DNA of 64,000 nt from Paenibacillus sp. MZ04-78.2. GTDB taxonomy: Bacteria > Bacillota > Bacilli > Paenibacillales > NBRC-103111. The notes under the pieces are model-generated. The model was given only the letters and a program-made list of their open reading frames with translations. It was not told the origin of the DNA and did not search any database. Positions 18,110 to 26,735 of the stretch are shown one piece after another (the stretch's first letter is position 1; every line of letters begins with the position of its first letter). A program made the translations under genes and the position numbers. Where the stretch lies: positions 150,122 to 214,121 of the forward strand of contig NZ_JANAVJ010000005.1 in the NCBI RefSeq assembly GCF_024213375.1, in the 5' to 3' direction.

Positions 18110-20049
18110 GCAGTGTTGTAGCCGTAATCGGCAAAGGCGTGCTGGCGGATTTGATATGCGCTGAACTGAATTCTGCCTTTTGGGTGATCCGTACGGGCGA
18201 GCTGGAGGAAGAGGAATTCCGTTCGGCTGATCTGGTTATCCTTGCGCAGGATGGCTGGCTCCCTGCCGTGCAGGACAGGGCGGAGGAGGTTCTTCAGGCT
18301 GCCAAGGTGCCCTGGCTGAGGGGCTTCGTGTCTTTTGGGGAGGCGTTAATCGGACCGCTGGTCCGGCCGGGCGTTCAGGGATGCTCCAGATGCGCGGACA
18401 TGCGGCGGCTTATGGCCACCGTCGACCGTAAGGAGCTTCGTGTGCTGCAGCAGCAGCTTGCCGAACGCGGAGGAATCCCGCAGGACGCCTGGGCTTCCCG
18501 CACGGGACTGACACAGGTGGCGACGCTCTTGGCCACGGAAGCCCGGCGCGTGCTTCTCGGCGGACAGCCTCAATTGGAAGGACGTATCCTGCTCGTGAAT
18601 CTGAAAACCTTGAAGACTTCACGCCACCTTTTTTTACACGATCCAATGTGCCCGGTTTGCGGCGAATTGCCGGAAGATTCGGAGGAACTGGCCAATTTTT
18701 CGCTCCGGTCAAGTCCGAAGATCCACCCGAACAGCTTCCGCTGCCGTTCCATCGATGAACTGAAGCAGGTGCTTACCCGCGATTATTTGGATTTCCGGAC
18801 CGGGCTCATCAATGGCAAAATGAAGGAGGGCTTGTCGCCGTTCGCCGATATTACCGTAAATCTTCCGTTTTTCGCCGGCGACGAACCGAGCTCGGGGCGG
18901 ACGCTCTCCTATGCGGATAGCGAGCTGACGGCGATACTGGAAGGCTTGGAGCGTCATTGCGGCGTGGTTCCGAGAGGCAAATGGACGAAGATTTGCAAAA
19001 GCTACCGCGAGATCGCCGATCATGCGTTAAATCCGCTCGAAGTAGGAGTCCACGCGGAAGAGCAGTATGCGCGGCCTGATTTCCCGTTCCGGCGTTTTGA
19101 TCCCGACTGCGAAATGGACTGGGTCTGGGGCCGCTCTATCATACACAATCGTCCCATTCTGGTACCGGAGCTGCTCGCTTATTACAGCCTCGGCTGCGGA
19201 AACGGCGTTGTCTATGAAACGTCCAACGGATGCGCTTTGGGCGGCAGCATGGAGGAGGCGATTTTCCACGGGATTATGGAGGTGCTGGAGCGCGACTCGT
19301 TCCTGTTGACCTGGTACGCACAGCTTCCGCTTTCCCGTGTCGACCCCTATTCCGCCGGCGATCGCGAATTAAATATGATGATCGACCGGATGAGGGCGGT
19401 GGCCGGTTATGAGCTGCACGTATTCGATGCGACGATGGAGCATGGCATTCCGTGCATCTGGACCTACGCGAAAAACCTGAAATCGCGCGGGATGAACCTC
19501 ATCTGTGCGGCGGGAGCCCATCTCGACCCGATACGGGCGCTGAAAAGCGCGATCTTTGAACTGGCCGGCATGATGCTCTCGCTGGATGACCGATTCGAAG
19601 CCAACCGGCAGGAAAGCGAACGGATGGCAGAGGACCCTTTCCAAGTGAGAGAGATGGAACATCACTCCATGCTGTACGGCTTGCCGGAGACGGAGAAGCG
19701 TTTGGATTTCTTGTGGAAGAAGCCCGGCCCCCCGCTGACGTTTCGGGAGGCGTTCCCGCCGCAAAGCTTGCATACGGATCTTGCCGACGACTTGAAGATG
19801 ATCCTGGAAAAATTCCGCTCCTTGAATCTGGATGTCATCGTGGTCGATCAGACCTCGCCCGAACTGAAGCGAAACGGGTTAACCTGCGTCAAAGTGCTGA
19901 TTCCGGGGATGCTGCCGATGACGTTCGGTCATCATTTGACGCGTGTTACAGGGCTGGAGCGGGTACTGAAGGTTCCGGCGCAGCTCGGCTATACGAAGCA
20001 GCCGCTCACGGTCGAACAGCTCAATCCGCATCCCCATCCGTTTCCGTAA
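18106..20049 (+). CDS. fused TOMM leader-binding/YcaO cyclodehydratase
   Basis: 647 residues. The N-terminal half is the E1-like/leader-binding (C) part with two zinc-type cysteine pairs, C93-SR-C96 and C182-PV-C185. From about residue 255 follows the YcaO (D, SagD-like) domain: EGLERHCGVVPRG, AYYSLGCGNGVVYETSNGCA, EEAIFHGIMEVLERDSFLLT and ALKSAIFEL are typical. The protein ends in the proline-rich tail NPHPHPFP, a hallmark of azoline-forming YcaO enzymes. It uses ATP to activate the peptide amide and cyclise Cys (or Ser/Thr) side chains into azolines. It is translationally coupled to the ThiF-like gene by an ATGA overlap. Confidence 0.93.
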   Translation: MSSVVAVIGKGVLADLICAELNSAFWVIRTGELEEEEFRSADLVILAQDGWLPAVQDRAEEVLQAAKVPWLRGFVSFGEALIGPLVRPGVQGCSRCADMRRLMATVDRKELRVLQQQLAERGGIPQDAWASRTGLTQVATLLATEARRVLLGGQPQLEGRILLVNLKTLKTSRHLFLHDPMCPVCGELPEDSEELANFSLRSSPKIHPNSFRCRSIDELKQVLTRDYLDFRTGLINGKMKEGLSPFADITVNLPFFAGDEPSSGRTLSYADSELTAILEGLERHCGVVPRGKWTKICKSYREIADHALNPLEVGVHAEEQYARPDFPFRRFDPDCEMDWVWGRSIIHNRPILVPELLAYYSLGCGNGVVYETSNGCALGGSMEEAIFHGIMEVLERDSFLLTWYAQLPLSRVDPYSAGDRELNMMIDRMRAVAGYELHVFDATMEHGIPCIWTYAKNLKSRGMNLICAAGAHLDPIRALKSAIFELAGMMLSLDDRFEANRQESERMAEDPFQVREMEHHSMLYGLPETEKRLDFLWKKPGPPLTFREAFPPQSLHTDLADDLKMILEKFRSLNLDVIVVDQTSPELKRNGLTCVKVLIPGMLPMTFGHHLTRVTGLERVLKVPAQLGYTKQPLTVEQLNPHPHPFP

Positions 20050-20073
20050 GGGACGACGAGAGGGGAGAGTGCC

Positions 20074-21669
20074 GTGAGCCTTAAGTCTTTTTTGTATAAG
20101 CTGCATTATGATCCTGATCATTCCAGGCCGCCGGACTTCGAACCCGATTGGTACAATGCTCCGCTCGCTTATAAGCTGTACCGCGGCTTACCGACCTTTG
20201 CGCTCTCTTCGGAAGTGCCGCTGACCCTTGAAGGAAGACCTGTGCCGGATCAAGCGGAAATTCGCGATATCGGTCATTTTCTCTGGTATGCCTACGGGCT
20301 TGCACAGCTGAGCCAGTCCGTTTTTTACATGGATGACGGCGGGCTGGAGGGAGGAGCAAACGTATTCCACTCGCTCCGGCGGTTCGCGCCTTCCGGCGGC
20401 TCCCTGTATCCGAGCGAAATGTATGTGTACTTGAAAACGGACGATTTGCCTGTCGGGATCTATCATTACGATACGGCGCATCATCGTCTCGCGCTGCTGC
20501 GCCTTGGCGATTTTGACGCTTATTTGACCCGGGGGCTGGGAGACCGCTGCGACCTTTCGGCTTGCTTCGGCGCCGTGTTCGTGTCAACCGTATTCTGGAA
20601 AAACTTCTATAAATACAATAACTTCGGTTATCGTCTGCAAGGCCTTGACGCCGGCGCGCTCATCGGACAACTGCTGGAAACAGCCAAACGCTTCGGATAT
20701 CATACGGGCGTGTACTTCCGTTTCCTCGACCGGGCCGTTAACCATTTGCTTGGCCTTGCCGAGCAGGAAGAGAGCGTGTATGCGGTCATCCCTTTATCGC
20801 TGCAGCCTTCCGGCAGCTGGTTCTATGGCAGCGGGGCTGAAGCGGGAGTATTGACTTCCCGCCAACTGTGCGCCGCGCTGCCTGCGATTCGGCACGAGCA
20901 TTACGTCCGCTCGCTTCGCACCACAGAGTACCCGATGCTGCTTCGCATGAACGAGGCTTCGTTGATGGAAACAACGCAATCGTTCGGTCCGCTCGATGCC
21001 GCGGATATCGGAGGGACGACGACCGGCGGCGGGGAGTCGGTAGCGCTGCCCCGGATGCAAAGGCTGTCCTTTGATCTGGCTTCGGTCGTCCGCAAGCGTT
21101 ATTCGCCGCACCTGGATTTTGTTTTTAGCACGATTGATGCTTATCGGACCGCCGCTTTATTGCACGAGGCAACGGCCTCGTTTCCTTATACCAACGATTT
21201 GGATACGGCAGGCCACGAGCCCAGGAAGCGGGTATCCATTTACGGCTGCTTGTACGGCATTGAAGGCATTCCCGACGGCGCTTACCGTTACGATGCCTTG
21301 GCTCACGAGCTGCGGATAATCCGTCCGGGAGACTATAGGATGCTGCTGCAGGAAGGAATAGCGCTAGGCAACGTGAATCTGTTTCAGACACCGCTTTGCC
21401 TGCACGTGGCCGCGGACAGGAATCACTATGCGGATGCGCTCGGTTTCCGGGGATACCGCATTCAGCAGATGGAAGCGGGAATGCTTGTTCAGCGACTGTT
21501 GATCGCCGGGGTCGCTCTTGGGCTTAACGGGCATCCGCTCCTTAGCTTTAACCCGGCCGATTGCGACAAAATATATAAGATGGAAGCGGAGGGCGTTACC
21601 AGTCTCATCCAAGTGCCGCTGGGAGCTTGCAGACCCAGCTCCCGGCTGGAGGGCGGGTTATACTCCTGA
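20074..21669 (+). CDS. SagB-type FMN dehydrogenase, two nitroreductase-like halves
   Basis: 531 residues from a GTG at 20074 behind GAGGGGAGAG. The N-terminal half shows the SagB pattern: LSQSVFYMDD, RRFAPSGGSLYPSEMYVYL, LPVGIYHYD, FKNFY/YNNFGYRLQGLDAGA. The C-terminal half repeats a weaker version (SIYGCLYGIEGIPDGAYRYD; RGYRIQQMEAGMLVQRLLIA), so the protein looks like an internal duplication. SagB enzymes bind FMN and oxidise thiazolines and oxazolines to thiazoles and oxazoles after the YcaO step. It is the last gene of the cluster; a strong terminator follows. No transporter, protease or immunity gene is attached. Confidence 0.92.
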   Translation: MSLKSFLYKLHYDPDHSRPPDFEPDWYNAPLAYKLYRGLPTFALSSEVPLTLEGRPVPDQAEIRDIGHFLWYAYGLAQLSQSVFYMDDGGLEGGANVFHSLRRFAPSGGSLYPSEMYVYLKTDDLPVGIYHYDTAHHRLALLRLGDFDAYLTRGLGDRCDLSACFGAVFVSTVFWKNFYKYNNFGYRLQGLDAGALIGQLLETAKRFGYHTGVYFRFLDRAVNHLLGLAEQEESVYAVIPLSLQPSGSWFYGSGAEAGVLTSRQLCAALPAIRHEHYVRSLRTTEYPMLLRMNEASLMETTQSFGPLDAADIGGTTTGGGESVALPRMQRLSFDLASVVRKRYSPHLDFVFSTIDAYRTAALLHEATASFPYTNDLDTAGHEPRKRVSIYGCLYGIEGIPDGAYRYDALAHELRIIRPGDYRMLLQEGIALGNVNLFQTPLCLHVAADRNHYADALGFRGYRIQQMEAGMLVQRLLIAGVALGLNGHPLLSFNPADCDKIYKMEAEGVTSLIQVPLGACRPSSRLEGGLYS

Positions 21670-21678
21670 GAGAACGGC

Positions 21679-21725
21679 AAAAGACAGCAGCTCGAAGTCA
21701 CATTCGGGCATGCTGTCTTTTTTCT
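21679..21725 (+). terminator. terminator closing the TOMM operon
   Basis: AAAAGACAGCA (21679-21689) pairs with TGCTGTCTTTT (21711-21721), then further T residues and CTCG. It stands between convergent genes and may serve both. Confidence 0.88.
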
Positions 21726-21727
21726 CG

Positions 21728-22252
21728 TTAATAGTAAGGCGAAATTAACAGGTACACAAGAACTCCGGTGGAGCTTACATACAGCCAGATGGGCATCGTC
21801 CAACGGGCGATTTTCCGGTGCGATTCGATATTCATACTGAAGCCCCGGGTTACGGTAATTAAGGCCATAGGGACGTTCACGATCGCCAGCAGCACGTGGG
21901 TGATCAGGACAAACAAGTAAACGTATTTCAGCCATAGGCTTCCTCCGAATTTCGTCGGCTCGGTCAGAAAATGGTAAATGACATACGAAACGAGGAAGAA
22001 CGCCGTAGTCACAAAAGCAAGAAGCACAAAGTTCCGGTGCGCCGCGATGTTCTTCTTCTTAATGAAATAAAGCGAAAGCAGCAAGAAAGCAAAGGTAAAG
22101 CAGTTAAAGATGGCATTCAGCAGTGGGAGCACCGTCACGTCAAAGCCGACCGTACCTTCATATTTCGGCATGAAAAACAAAGCGGCGATCACTCCGATAA
22201 GAATAATGGAAAAAACCGTAATCCATACGTTAAAATTGCGTGGTTTGTTCAT
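21728..22252 (-). CDS. DUF420-family membrane protein
   Basis: 174 residues. I prefer the ATG at 22252, which has GGGGAG at good spacing, over the one 30 nt upstream. About five hydrophobic segments with conserved histidines (NIAAHRNFVLLAFVTTAFFL, FVLITHVLLAIVNVP, SHRKIARWTMPIWLYVSSTG) fit the DUF420/YozB family, which is related to heme-copper oxidase assembly or subunit-like proteins. It is often found alone in Bacillota. It is convergent with the TOMM cluster and probably unrelated; a role in peptide immunity cannot be excluded but nothing supports it. Confidence 0.85.
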   Translation of the reverse strand: MNKPRNFNVWITVFSIILIGVIAALFFMPKYEGTVGFDVTVLPLLNAIFNCFTFAFLLLSLYFIKKKNIAAHRNFVLLAFVTTAFFLVSYVIYHFLTEPTKFGGSLWLKYVYLFVLITHVLLAIVNVPMALITVTRGFSMNIESHRKIARWTMPIWLYVSSTGVLVYLLISPYY

Positions 22253-22506
22253 GTTATCTCCCCTTCTCCTGGCATTCTGCAACTATCGTCCATTTAAGGA
22301 TAGACATCCTTTTCTTCAAAAACAACGGGGTTTGTCCGCGTTTTGTTACATTTTATCGAAAGCTGGGTGAGGAACGAGAAAAGCTTCAACGACCGTTTCC
22401 TGAAGCGTCAGGACGATTTTCTCCTTCCCATTCCGGCAACATTATTCTCGCTGAGATCGTATAGGGAATGTAGGATAGGACTGGAAATGATGGGGAGGAA
22501 CCATGC

Positions 22507-23328
22507 ATGATTGTGGAACTGGATGTTAACGAATATTCGAAAATAACGCCTCTGCTATCGGAGAAGGATAAGGCGAATGTCACGCTGATGAGCATTGTGG
22601 CAGGCAGCAACAAGGGCAAAATTTTCGTGGATGCTCGCGATCGCCCGAGAACGGCTATGGTCTGGGCGATCGCGAGCATCGCTTTTTTCGTAGGGGATTG
22701 CCGCAATTCCGAATTTACAACACATCTGAATTCGTACATGGATCAGAAAATAAAGCAGGATTCCTTGGATATCATCGGGGGCACCTGGTTTACCGCCGCG
22801 GTTGCGGACGAAGCTTGGGATGAGGCGGTGAATGAAGCGTTAACGGACTATGAATTGGTTGAGGGCGAAGATTTGCAATTTGAATTTGCGGCGGATCGAT
22901 ATTCAAAGCTCAGGCAGGCGCAGTCGGAAAGCCGCATTCAGATTACGCCGCTCGATGTCGATCTCTTACACGATCCGGCAAACGACTTCGTTCTTGAAGA
23001 CTTGAGTGAATTCTGGAATTCGACCGGCGACTTTATGGACAAAGGGTTCGGCTATTGCGTGTTGAAGGACAAGACTGTGCAGAGCGTTTGCTTCTCCGGC
23101 TATGTCTACGGGAACGGACATGACCTTGTCGTTCGCACCTATGAGGAAGAGGAGCGGCAGAAGGGGCTCGGAGCGGCGGTCACCTTCGCTTATCTTGATC
23201 ATTGCGTACGCAATGGCTTGGTGCCTCATTGGACGACGGACGAGGAGAATGAGGCGTCCATTGCGCTGGCCAACAAATGCGGTTTCGTGCTGAAAGAGAA
23301 GTCGAAGGTGTACGAATTCGAATTTTAG
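22507..23328 (+). CDS. GNAT-family acetyltransferase
   Basis: 273 residues. The C-terminal half has the GNAT acetyl-CoA loop (EEEERQKGLGAAVTFAYLDH) followed by the typical PHWTTDEENEASIALANKCGF segment. The N-terminal half is the less conserved domain of the two-domain GNAT group found in Bacillota. The acetyl acceptor is unknown. The ATG follows GGGGAGG. The gene contains a remarkable 17-bp perfect inverted repeat with a T run (listed separately). A terminator follows the stop. Confidence 0.85.
   Translation: MIVELDVNEYSKITPLLSEKDKANVTLMSIVAGSNKGKIFVDARDRPRTAMVWAIASIAFFVGDCRNSEFTTHLNSYMDQKIKQDSLDIIGGTWFTAAVADEAWDEAVNEALTDYELVEGEDLQFEFAADRYSKLRQAQSESRIQITPLDVDLLHDPANDFVLEDLSEFWNSTGDFMDKGFGYCVLKDKTVQSVCFSGYVYGNGHDLVVRTYEEEERQKGLGAAVTFAYLDHCVRNGLVPHWTTDEENEASIALANKCGFVLKEKSKVYEFEF
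22630..22688 (+). repeat. 17-bp perfect intragenic inverted repeat with T run
   Basis: GATGCTCGCGATCGCCC (22630-22646) and GGGCGATCGCGAGCATC (22664-22680) are exact reverse complements around a 17-nt spacer, followed by GCTTTTTTCG. In RNA it would form a very stable hairpin with a T run, like an intrinsic terminator, at codons 42-58 of an open gene. Each arm holds the octamer GCGATCGC. Confidence 0.9.
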
Positions 23329-23347
23329 CTTATCCGTAGGGCACGTA

Positions 23348-23388
23348 AGAGGAAGCATCGGTAAAACCGAAAGGCTTCCTCTTTTTTT
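23348..23388 (+). terminator. terminator after GNAT gene
   Basis: AGAGGAAGC pairs with GCTTCCTCT, followed by a run of T (to 23388). Confidence 0.9.
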
Positions 23389-23528
23389 CATGTCTTCAAT
23401 GGGCGAGAAGTAGGTTTTCAGTCCATACATTGGAAAAAGGAAAAGTACGAATATTGTCGAATTTACAGTGTGATGCATGACTTCACGACTAAAAACATGC
23501 CAAAGTGGCGTTTGAGATATACAAATTA

Positions 23529-23556
23529 TTGACTTAAAGATGAATCATAGTATAAT
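23529..23556 (+). promoter_or_regulatory. sigma-A promoter of the permease transcript
   Basis: TTGACT (23529-23534), a 16-nt spacer and TATAAT (23551-23556). Transcription would start near 23563, leaving a leader of about 205 nt before the permease ATG. Confidence 0.75.
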
Positions 23557-23562
23557 AGGAAA

Positions 23563-23768
23563 AAATTACAAATCTCATTTTCATAGCTCTGTTTAGCTTA
23601 CAGTCTATAGGAAAGAGCTTGGCGTGAAGGAGAAGTGTCCGGACATGCTAAGTTTTTAATTTTTTTAGCAAAGGATGATGGCGGGCCGTCTTCGAAAACG
23701 GCCATTTTAACAAAACATTTGTAAGCGTTTACTGGGAAATGACATTATTGGAAATGGGGTATTATTAT
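23563..23768 (+). promoter_or_regulatory. long structured 5' leader of the amino-acid permease
   Basis: About 205 nt without a gene. It holds GCTAAG...TTAGC (near 23647-23669) and the hairpin GGCCGT-TTCGAAA-ACGGCC (23684-23703) followed by ATTTTAAC. No T-box, lysine or other known riboswitch core was recognised; regulation by an unknown element is possible. Confidence 0.4.
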
Positions 23769-25184
23769 ATGGCTGGTGCTATCGAGGAAAAGGACAACCA
23801 TCTCAAGCGTTCCATGAAAAGCCGGCATATGTTTATGATTTCGCTGGGCGGGGCCATCGGTACGGGCTTGTTTGTCAGCACGGGGTATTTGATCAATCAA
23901 GCCGGGCCGGGCGGTGTCGTCTTGGCCTATTTGGCCGGCGGACTTCTGATGTATCTGGTCATGCTGTGTTTGGCCGAGCTGGCGGTCGTGATGCCGGTGA
24001 CGGGTTCTTTTCAGGCCTATACGACCAAGTTTATAGGTCCGGCTACCGGGTTTACGATCGGGTGGTTGTATTGGATTAACTGGATTGTTGCCGTCGGTTC
24101 CGAATGGGTCGGCGCCGGAATTCTGATGACCCGATGGTTCCCGAACGTGCCCTCGTGGGCGTGGATCGCGCTGTTCATTGTGCTGATGTTCCTGTTAAAC
24201 GCCTTTTCCGCCACTCTTTTTGCCGAATCCGAGTTTTGGTTTTCCAGCATTAAAGTGACGACGATCATGCTGTTTATCTTGTTAGGGCTGGCCGCTATCG
24301 TGGGACTGATGCCTTTCGAGGGCTTGAATGCGGCTCCGATCCGCTCGGGCTTCGCCCATGACGGGGGGCTGTTTCCCCATGGGTTTATTCCCGTATTCAT
24401 GACGATGGTCGCCGTCAATTTCAGCTATCAGGGAACGGAGCTAATCGGCATTGCTGCGGGAGAGAGCGAAAATCCCGAAGAATCGGTTCCAAGAGCGACA
24501 AGAAATACGATTTGGAGAATTTTGTTTCTGTTCGTCGCATCGGTCGTTGTCCTCGGTTCGCTGATTCCATGGCGGGAGGCAGGTTTGACGGACAGTCCGT
24601 TTGTGCTTGTATTCGATAAAATGGGCATTCCTTATGCCGCCGATATTATGAACTTTGTTATTTTGACGGCTCTGCTCTCGGCGAGCAACTCCGGGCTGTA
24701 TGCTTCCTCGCGGATGCTGTGGGCGCTTTCCAAAAGCAATATGGCCAGCCCTTACTTAAGCAAGCTGACCCCTCAAGGCGTGCCGTTTCGGGCGCTTATC
24801 GTCAGCGCCGTTATTGCGTCGTTAGCCTTGATTACAAGCGTCGTGGCCCCAGGCACCGTATTTCTGTGGCTGAGCGGCATATCCGGATTCGCCGGAATCA
24901 TGGTATGGATGGGCGTAGCCTTATCGCAATATGTGTTCCGCCGCCGTTTTATTGCCGAAGGGAATAGTGTTCACGATCTGAAATACAGGGTCAGGCTATT
25001 TCCTTTTGTGCCGATTCTCGCGATCATCCTGTGCATCGTTGCACTGGTCGGACTAGCCTTCGATCAGCAGCAGAAAATCGCCCTTTACTACGGGATTCCG
25101 TTTACGATTATATGCTATTTGGTTCATTATCTGTTTTACCGGCACAAGCACCCGAAGCAAGAGCAGACGGGGAGAAGCATATAA
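23769..25184 (+). CDS. amino-acid permease (APC superfamily)
   Basis: 471 residues with about 12 hydrophobic segments. HMFMISLGGAIGTGLFVSTG is the conserved first helix of the amino-acid/polyamine/organocation family, and the FSYQGTELIGIAAGESENP segment fits the basic or broad-range amino-acid permeases of Bacillota (LysP/RocE/GabP group). The ATG at 23769 has GGGG at 9 nt; an ATG 30 nt upstream is possible but has a poor site. Substrate not certain. It has its own promoter and long leader, and a weak terminator follows. Confidence 0.88.
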   Translation: MAGAIEEKDNHLKRSMKSRHMFMISLGGAIGTGLFVSTGYLINQAGPGGVVLAYLAGGLLMYLVMLCLAELAVVMPVTGSFQAYTTKFIGPATGFTIGWLYWINWIVAVGSEWVGAGILMTRWFPNVPSWAWIALFIVLMFLLNAFSATLFAESEFWFSSIKVTTIMLFILLGLAAIVGLMPFEGLNAAPIRSGFAHDGGLFPHGFIPVFMTMVAVNFSYQGTELIGIAAGESENPEESVPRATRNTIWRILFLFVASVVVLGSLIPWREAGLTDSPFVLVFDKMGIPYAADIMNFVILTALLSASNSGLYASSRMLWALSKSNMASPYLSKLTPQGVPFRALIVSAVIASLALITSVVAPGTVFLWLSGISGFAGIMVWMGVALSQYVFRRRFIAEGNSVHDLKYRVRLFPFVPILAIILCIVALVGLAFDQQQKIALYYGIPFTIICYLVHYLFYRHKHPKQEQTGRSI

Positions 25185-25199
25185 AAGGAGCCCCCAAAG

Positions 25200-25236
25200 G
25201 CCTATGGAAGAATGCCTTCCATAGGCTGTTCGTTTT
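25200..25236 (+). terminator. hairpin after permease, probable terminator
   Basis: GCCTATGGAAG (25200-25210) pairs with CTTCCATAGGC (25216-25226); the tail GTTCGTTTTG is only moderately T-rich. Confidence 0.65.
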
Positions 25237-25267
25237 GTCAGGACTACGGTTGGTGCTAGTCTCTCGC

Positions 25268-25296
25268 TTTACACGAGGTCATCGGTTTGCTAGAAT
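25268..25296 (+). promoter_or_regulatory. promoter of the biotin operon
   Basis: TTTACA (25268-25273), a 17-nt spacer and TAGAAT (25291-25296). The predicted start lies at the left edge of the BirA operator. Confidence 0.65.
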
Positions 25297-25303
25297 AGGA
25301 TCG

Positions 25304-25340
25304 ATTGTTAACCAAGAATTATTTTTTTTAGGTTAACAAT
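25304..25340 (+). promoter_or_regulatory. BirA operator (biotin repressor box)
   Basis: ATTGTTAACC (25304-25313) and GGTTAACAAT (25331-25340) form a perfect inverted repeat with a 17-nt A/T-rich spacer, 28 nt before bioA. The half-site matches the known Bacillota BirA box. Biotinyl-AMP-loaded BirA should bind here and block the operon when biotin is plentiful. Confidence 0.9.
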
Positions 25341-25367
25341 TAAAAACGATAGAGGCGGTGAACGGTC

Positions 25368-26735
25368 ATGGAAACGGCCACAACCTGCGAAGAGCTTGCG
25401 GCTTGGAATAAGGCGTACTTATGGCATCCGTTTACACAGATGAAGGACTATGTTAAAGGCGAGCCTCTCATTATCGAACGGGGCGAAGGCATTATGCTTT
25501 ACGATGTTCGGGGACGCGCTTATTATGACGGGTTTTCGTCGGTTTGGCTCAATGTGCATGGACACAACGTTCCCGAGTTGAACGAAGCGGTTGCATCCCA
25601 ACTGGCGAAAGTCGCTCACTCGACTCTGCTCGGCATGGCCAATGTGCCGGCGATCGAGCTGGCCGCGAACCTGGTGCGCATCGCTCCGAAACGGCTGACG
25701 AAGGTGTTCTATTCCGATGCCGGTGCGACCGGCGTGGAGATTGCGCTCAAAATGGCGTTCCAGTATTGGCACAACCGGGGCATCGGCCGCAAAACAAAAT
25801 TTATTACGATGAATCAGGCTTACCACGGAGACACGCTTGGGGCTGTTAGCGTCGGTGCGATTCCGCTTTACCATAACGTCTTCCGTCCGCTGCTGTTTTC
25901 CTCCTGCGTCATTCCGTATCCTTACGCTTACCGTAGCGAAGGCGGGGCTTCCGCAGCGATGGAGGCAACGTTGTCCGCGCTGCGGGAGCTGCTGGAGTCG
26001 CAGGCGGACGAGATGGCGGCTCTCCTTGTGGAGCCTGTTGTGCAAGGAGCAAGCGGCATTATTGTCATGCCGCAAGGATGCTTGCGCGAGATTGCCGCGC
26101 TGTGCCGCAAGCACGACGTGCTGCTGATCGCCGACGAGGTGGCGACGGGCTTCGGCCGCACCGGAGCGATGTTCGCCTGCGATTTGGAGGGCGTATCGCC
26201 CGACTTGATGGTCGTCGGCAAAGGATTGACCGGCGGCTATCTGCCGCTGGCGGCGACGCTGGCAACCGACGAGATTTATGCTGCTTTTTATGCGGACTAC
26301 GCGGAGCAAAAAACATTTTTTCACGGTCACTCGTACACAGGCAATCCGCTTGGCTGCGCCGTCGCGCTGGCCAGCCTCCGGCTTCTTGAGGAACGGAATA
26401 GGATACATACGGTAAATGCAATGGCTGCATTTGCGGCGAAGAAATTGGCTCCGCTTGCCGATTGGTCGCATGTCGGCGAAATCCGGCAGCAAGGTCTGAT
26501 GATCGGGATCGAGCTTGTCCGGGATAAAAAGTCCCGCGAGCCTTATGCCTGGACGGATCGTGTCGGCATCCGCGTCTGCGTGCGGGCGCGAGAGCTCGGG
26601 ATGCTGACCCGCCCGCTCGGCAACGTGATCGTTTTGATCCCGCCTCTTGCGAGTACGGAATCGGAGCTGGATGCGATGACGGACATTTTGGCAGCCGCGA
26701 TCTACGATGTCACCGAGGAAGGCTGGGGAGCGTGA
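25368..26735 (+). CDS. bioA: adenosylmethionine-8-amino-7-oxononanoate transaminase
   Basis: 455 residues. WHPFTQMKDY near the N-terminus is the BioA hallmark, SDAGATGVEIALKMA and QAYHGDTLGAVS shape the PLP pocket, LLIADEVATGFGRTG carries the PLP-binding Asp, and VGKGLTGGYLPLA holds the Schiff-base lysine. It moves the amino group of SAM to KAPA, giving DAPA in biotin synthesis. First gene of the operon, directly behind the BirA box. It overlaps bioD by 4 nt. Confidence 0.97.
   Translation: METATTCEELAAWNKAYLWHPFTQMKDYVKGEPLIIERGEGIMLYDVRGRAYYDGFSSVWLNVHGHNVPELNEAVASQLAKVAHSTLLGMANVPAIELAANLVRIAPKRLTKVFYSDAGATGVEIALKMAFQYWHNRGIGRKTKFITMNQAYHGDTLGAVSVGAIPLYHNVFRPLLFSSCVIPYPYAYRSEGGASAAMEATLSALRELLESQADEMAALLVEPVVQGASGIIVMPQGCLREIAALCRKHDVLLIADEVATGFGRTGAMFACDLEGVSPDLMVVGKGLTGGYLPLAATLATDEIYAAFYADYAEQKTFFHGHSYTGNPLGCAVALASLRLLEERNRIHTVNAMAAFAAKKLAPLADWSHVGEIRQQGLMIGIELVRDKKSREPYAWTDRVGIRVCVRARELGMLTRPLGNVIVLIPPLASTESELDAMTDILAAAIYDVTEEGWGA

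Noticed and set aside
22386..22739. Minus-strand frame opposite the start of the GNAT gene
   Set aside because: It covers the GNAT ribosome site and coding start; no recognisable product.
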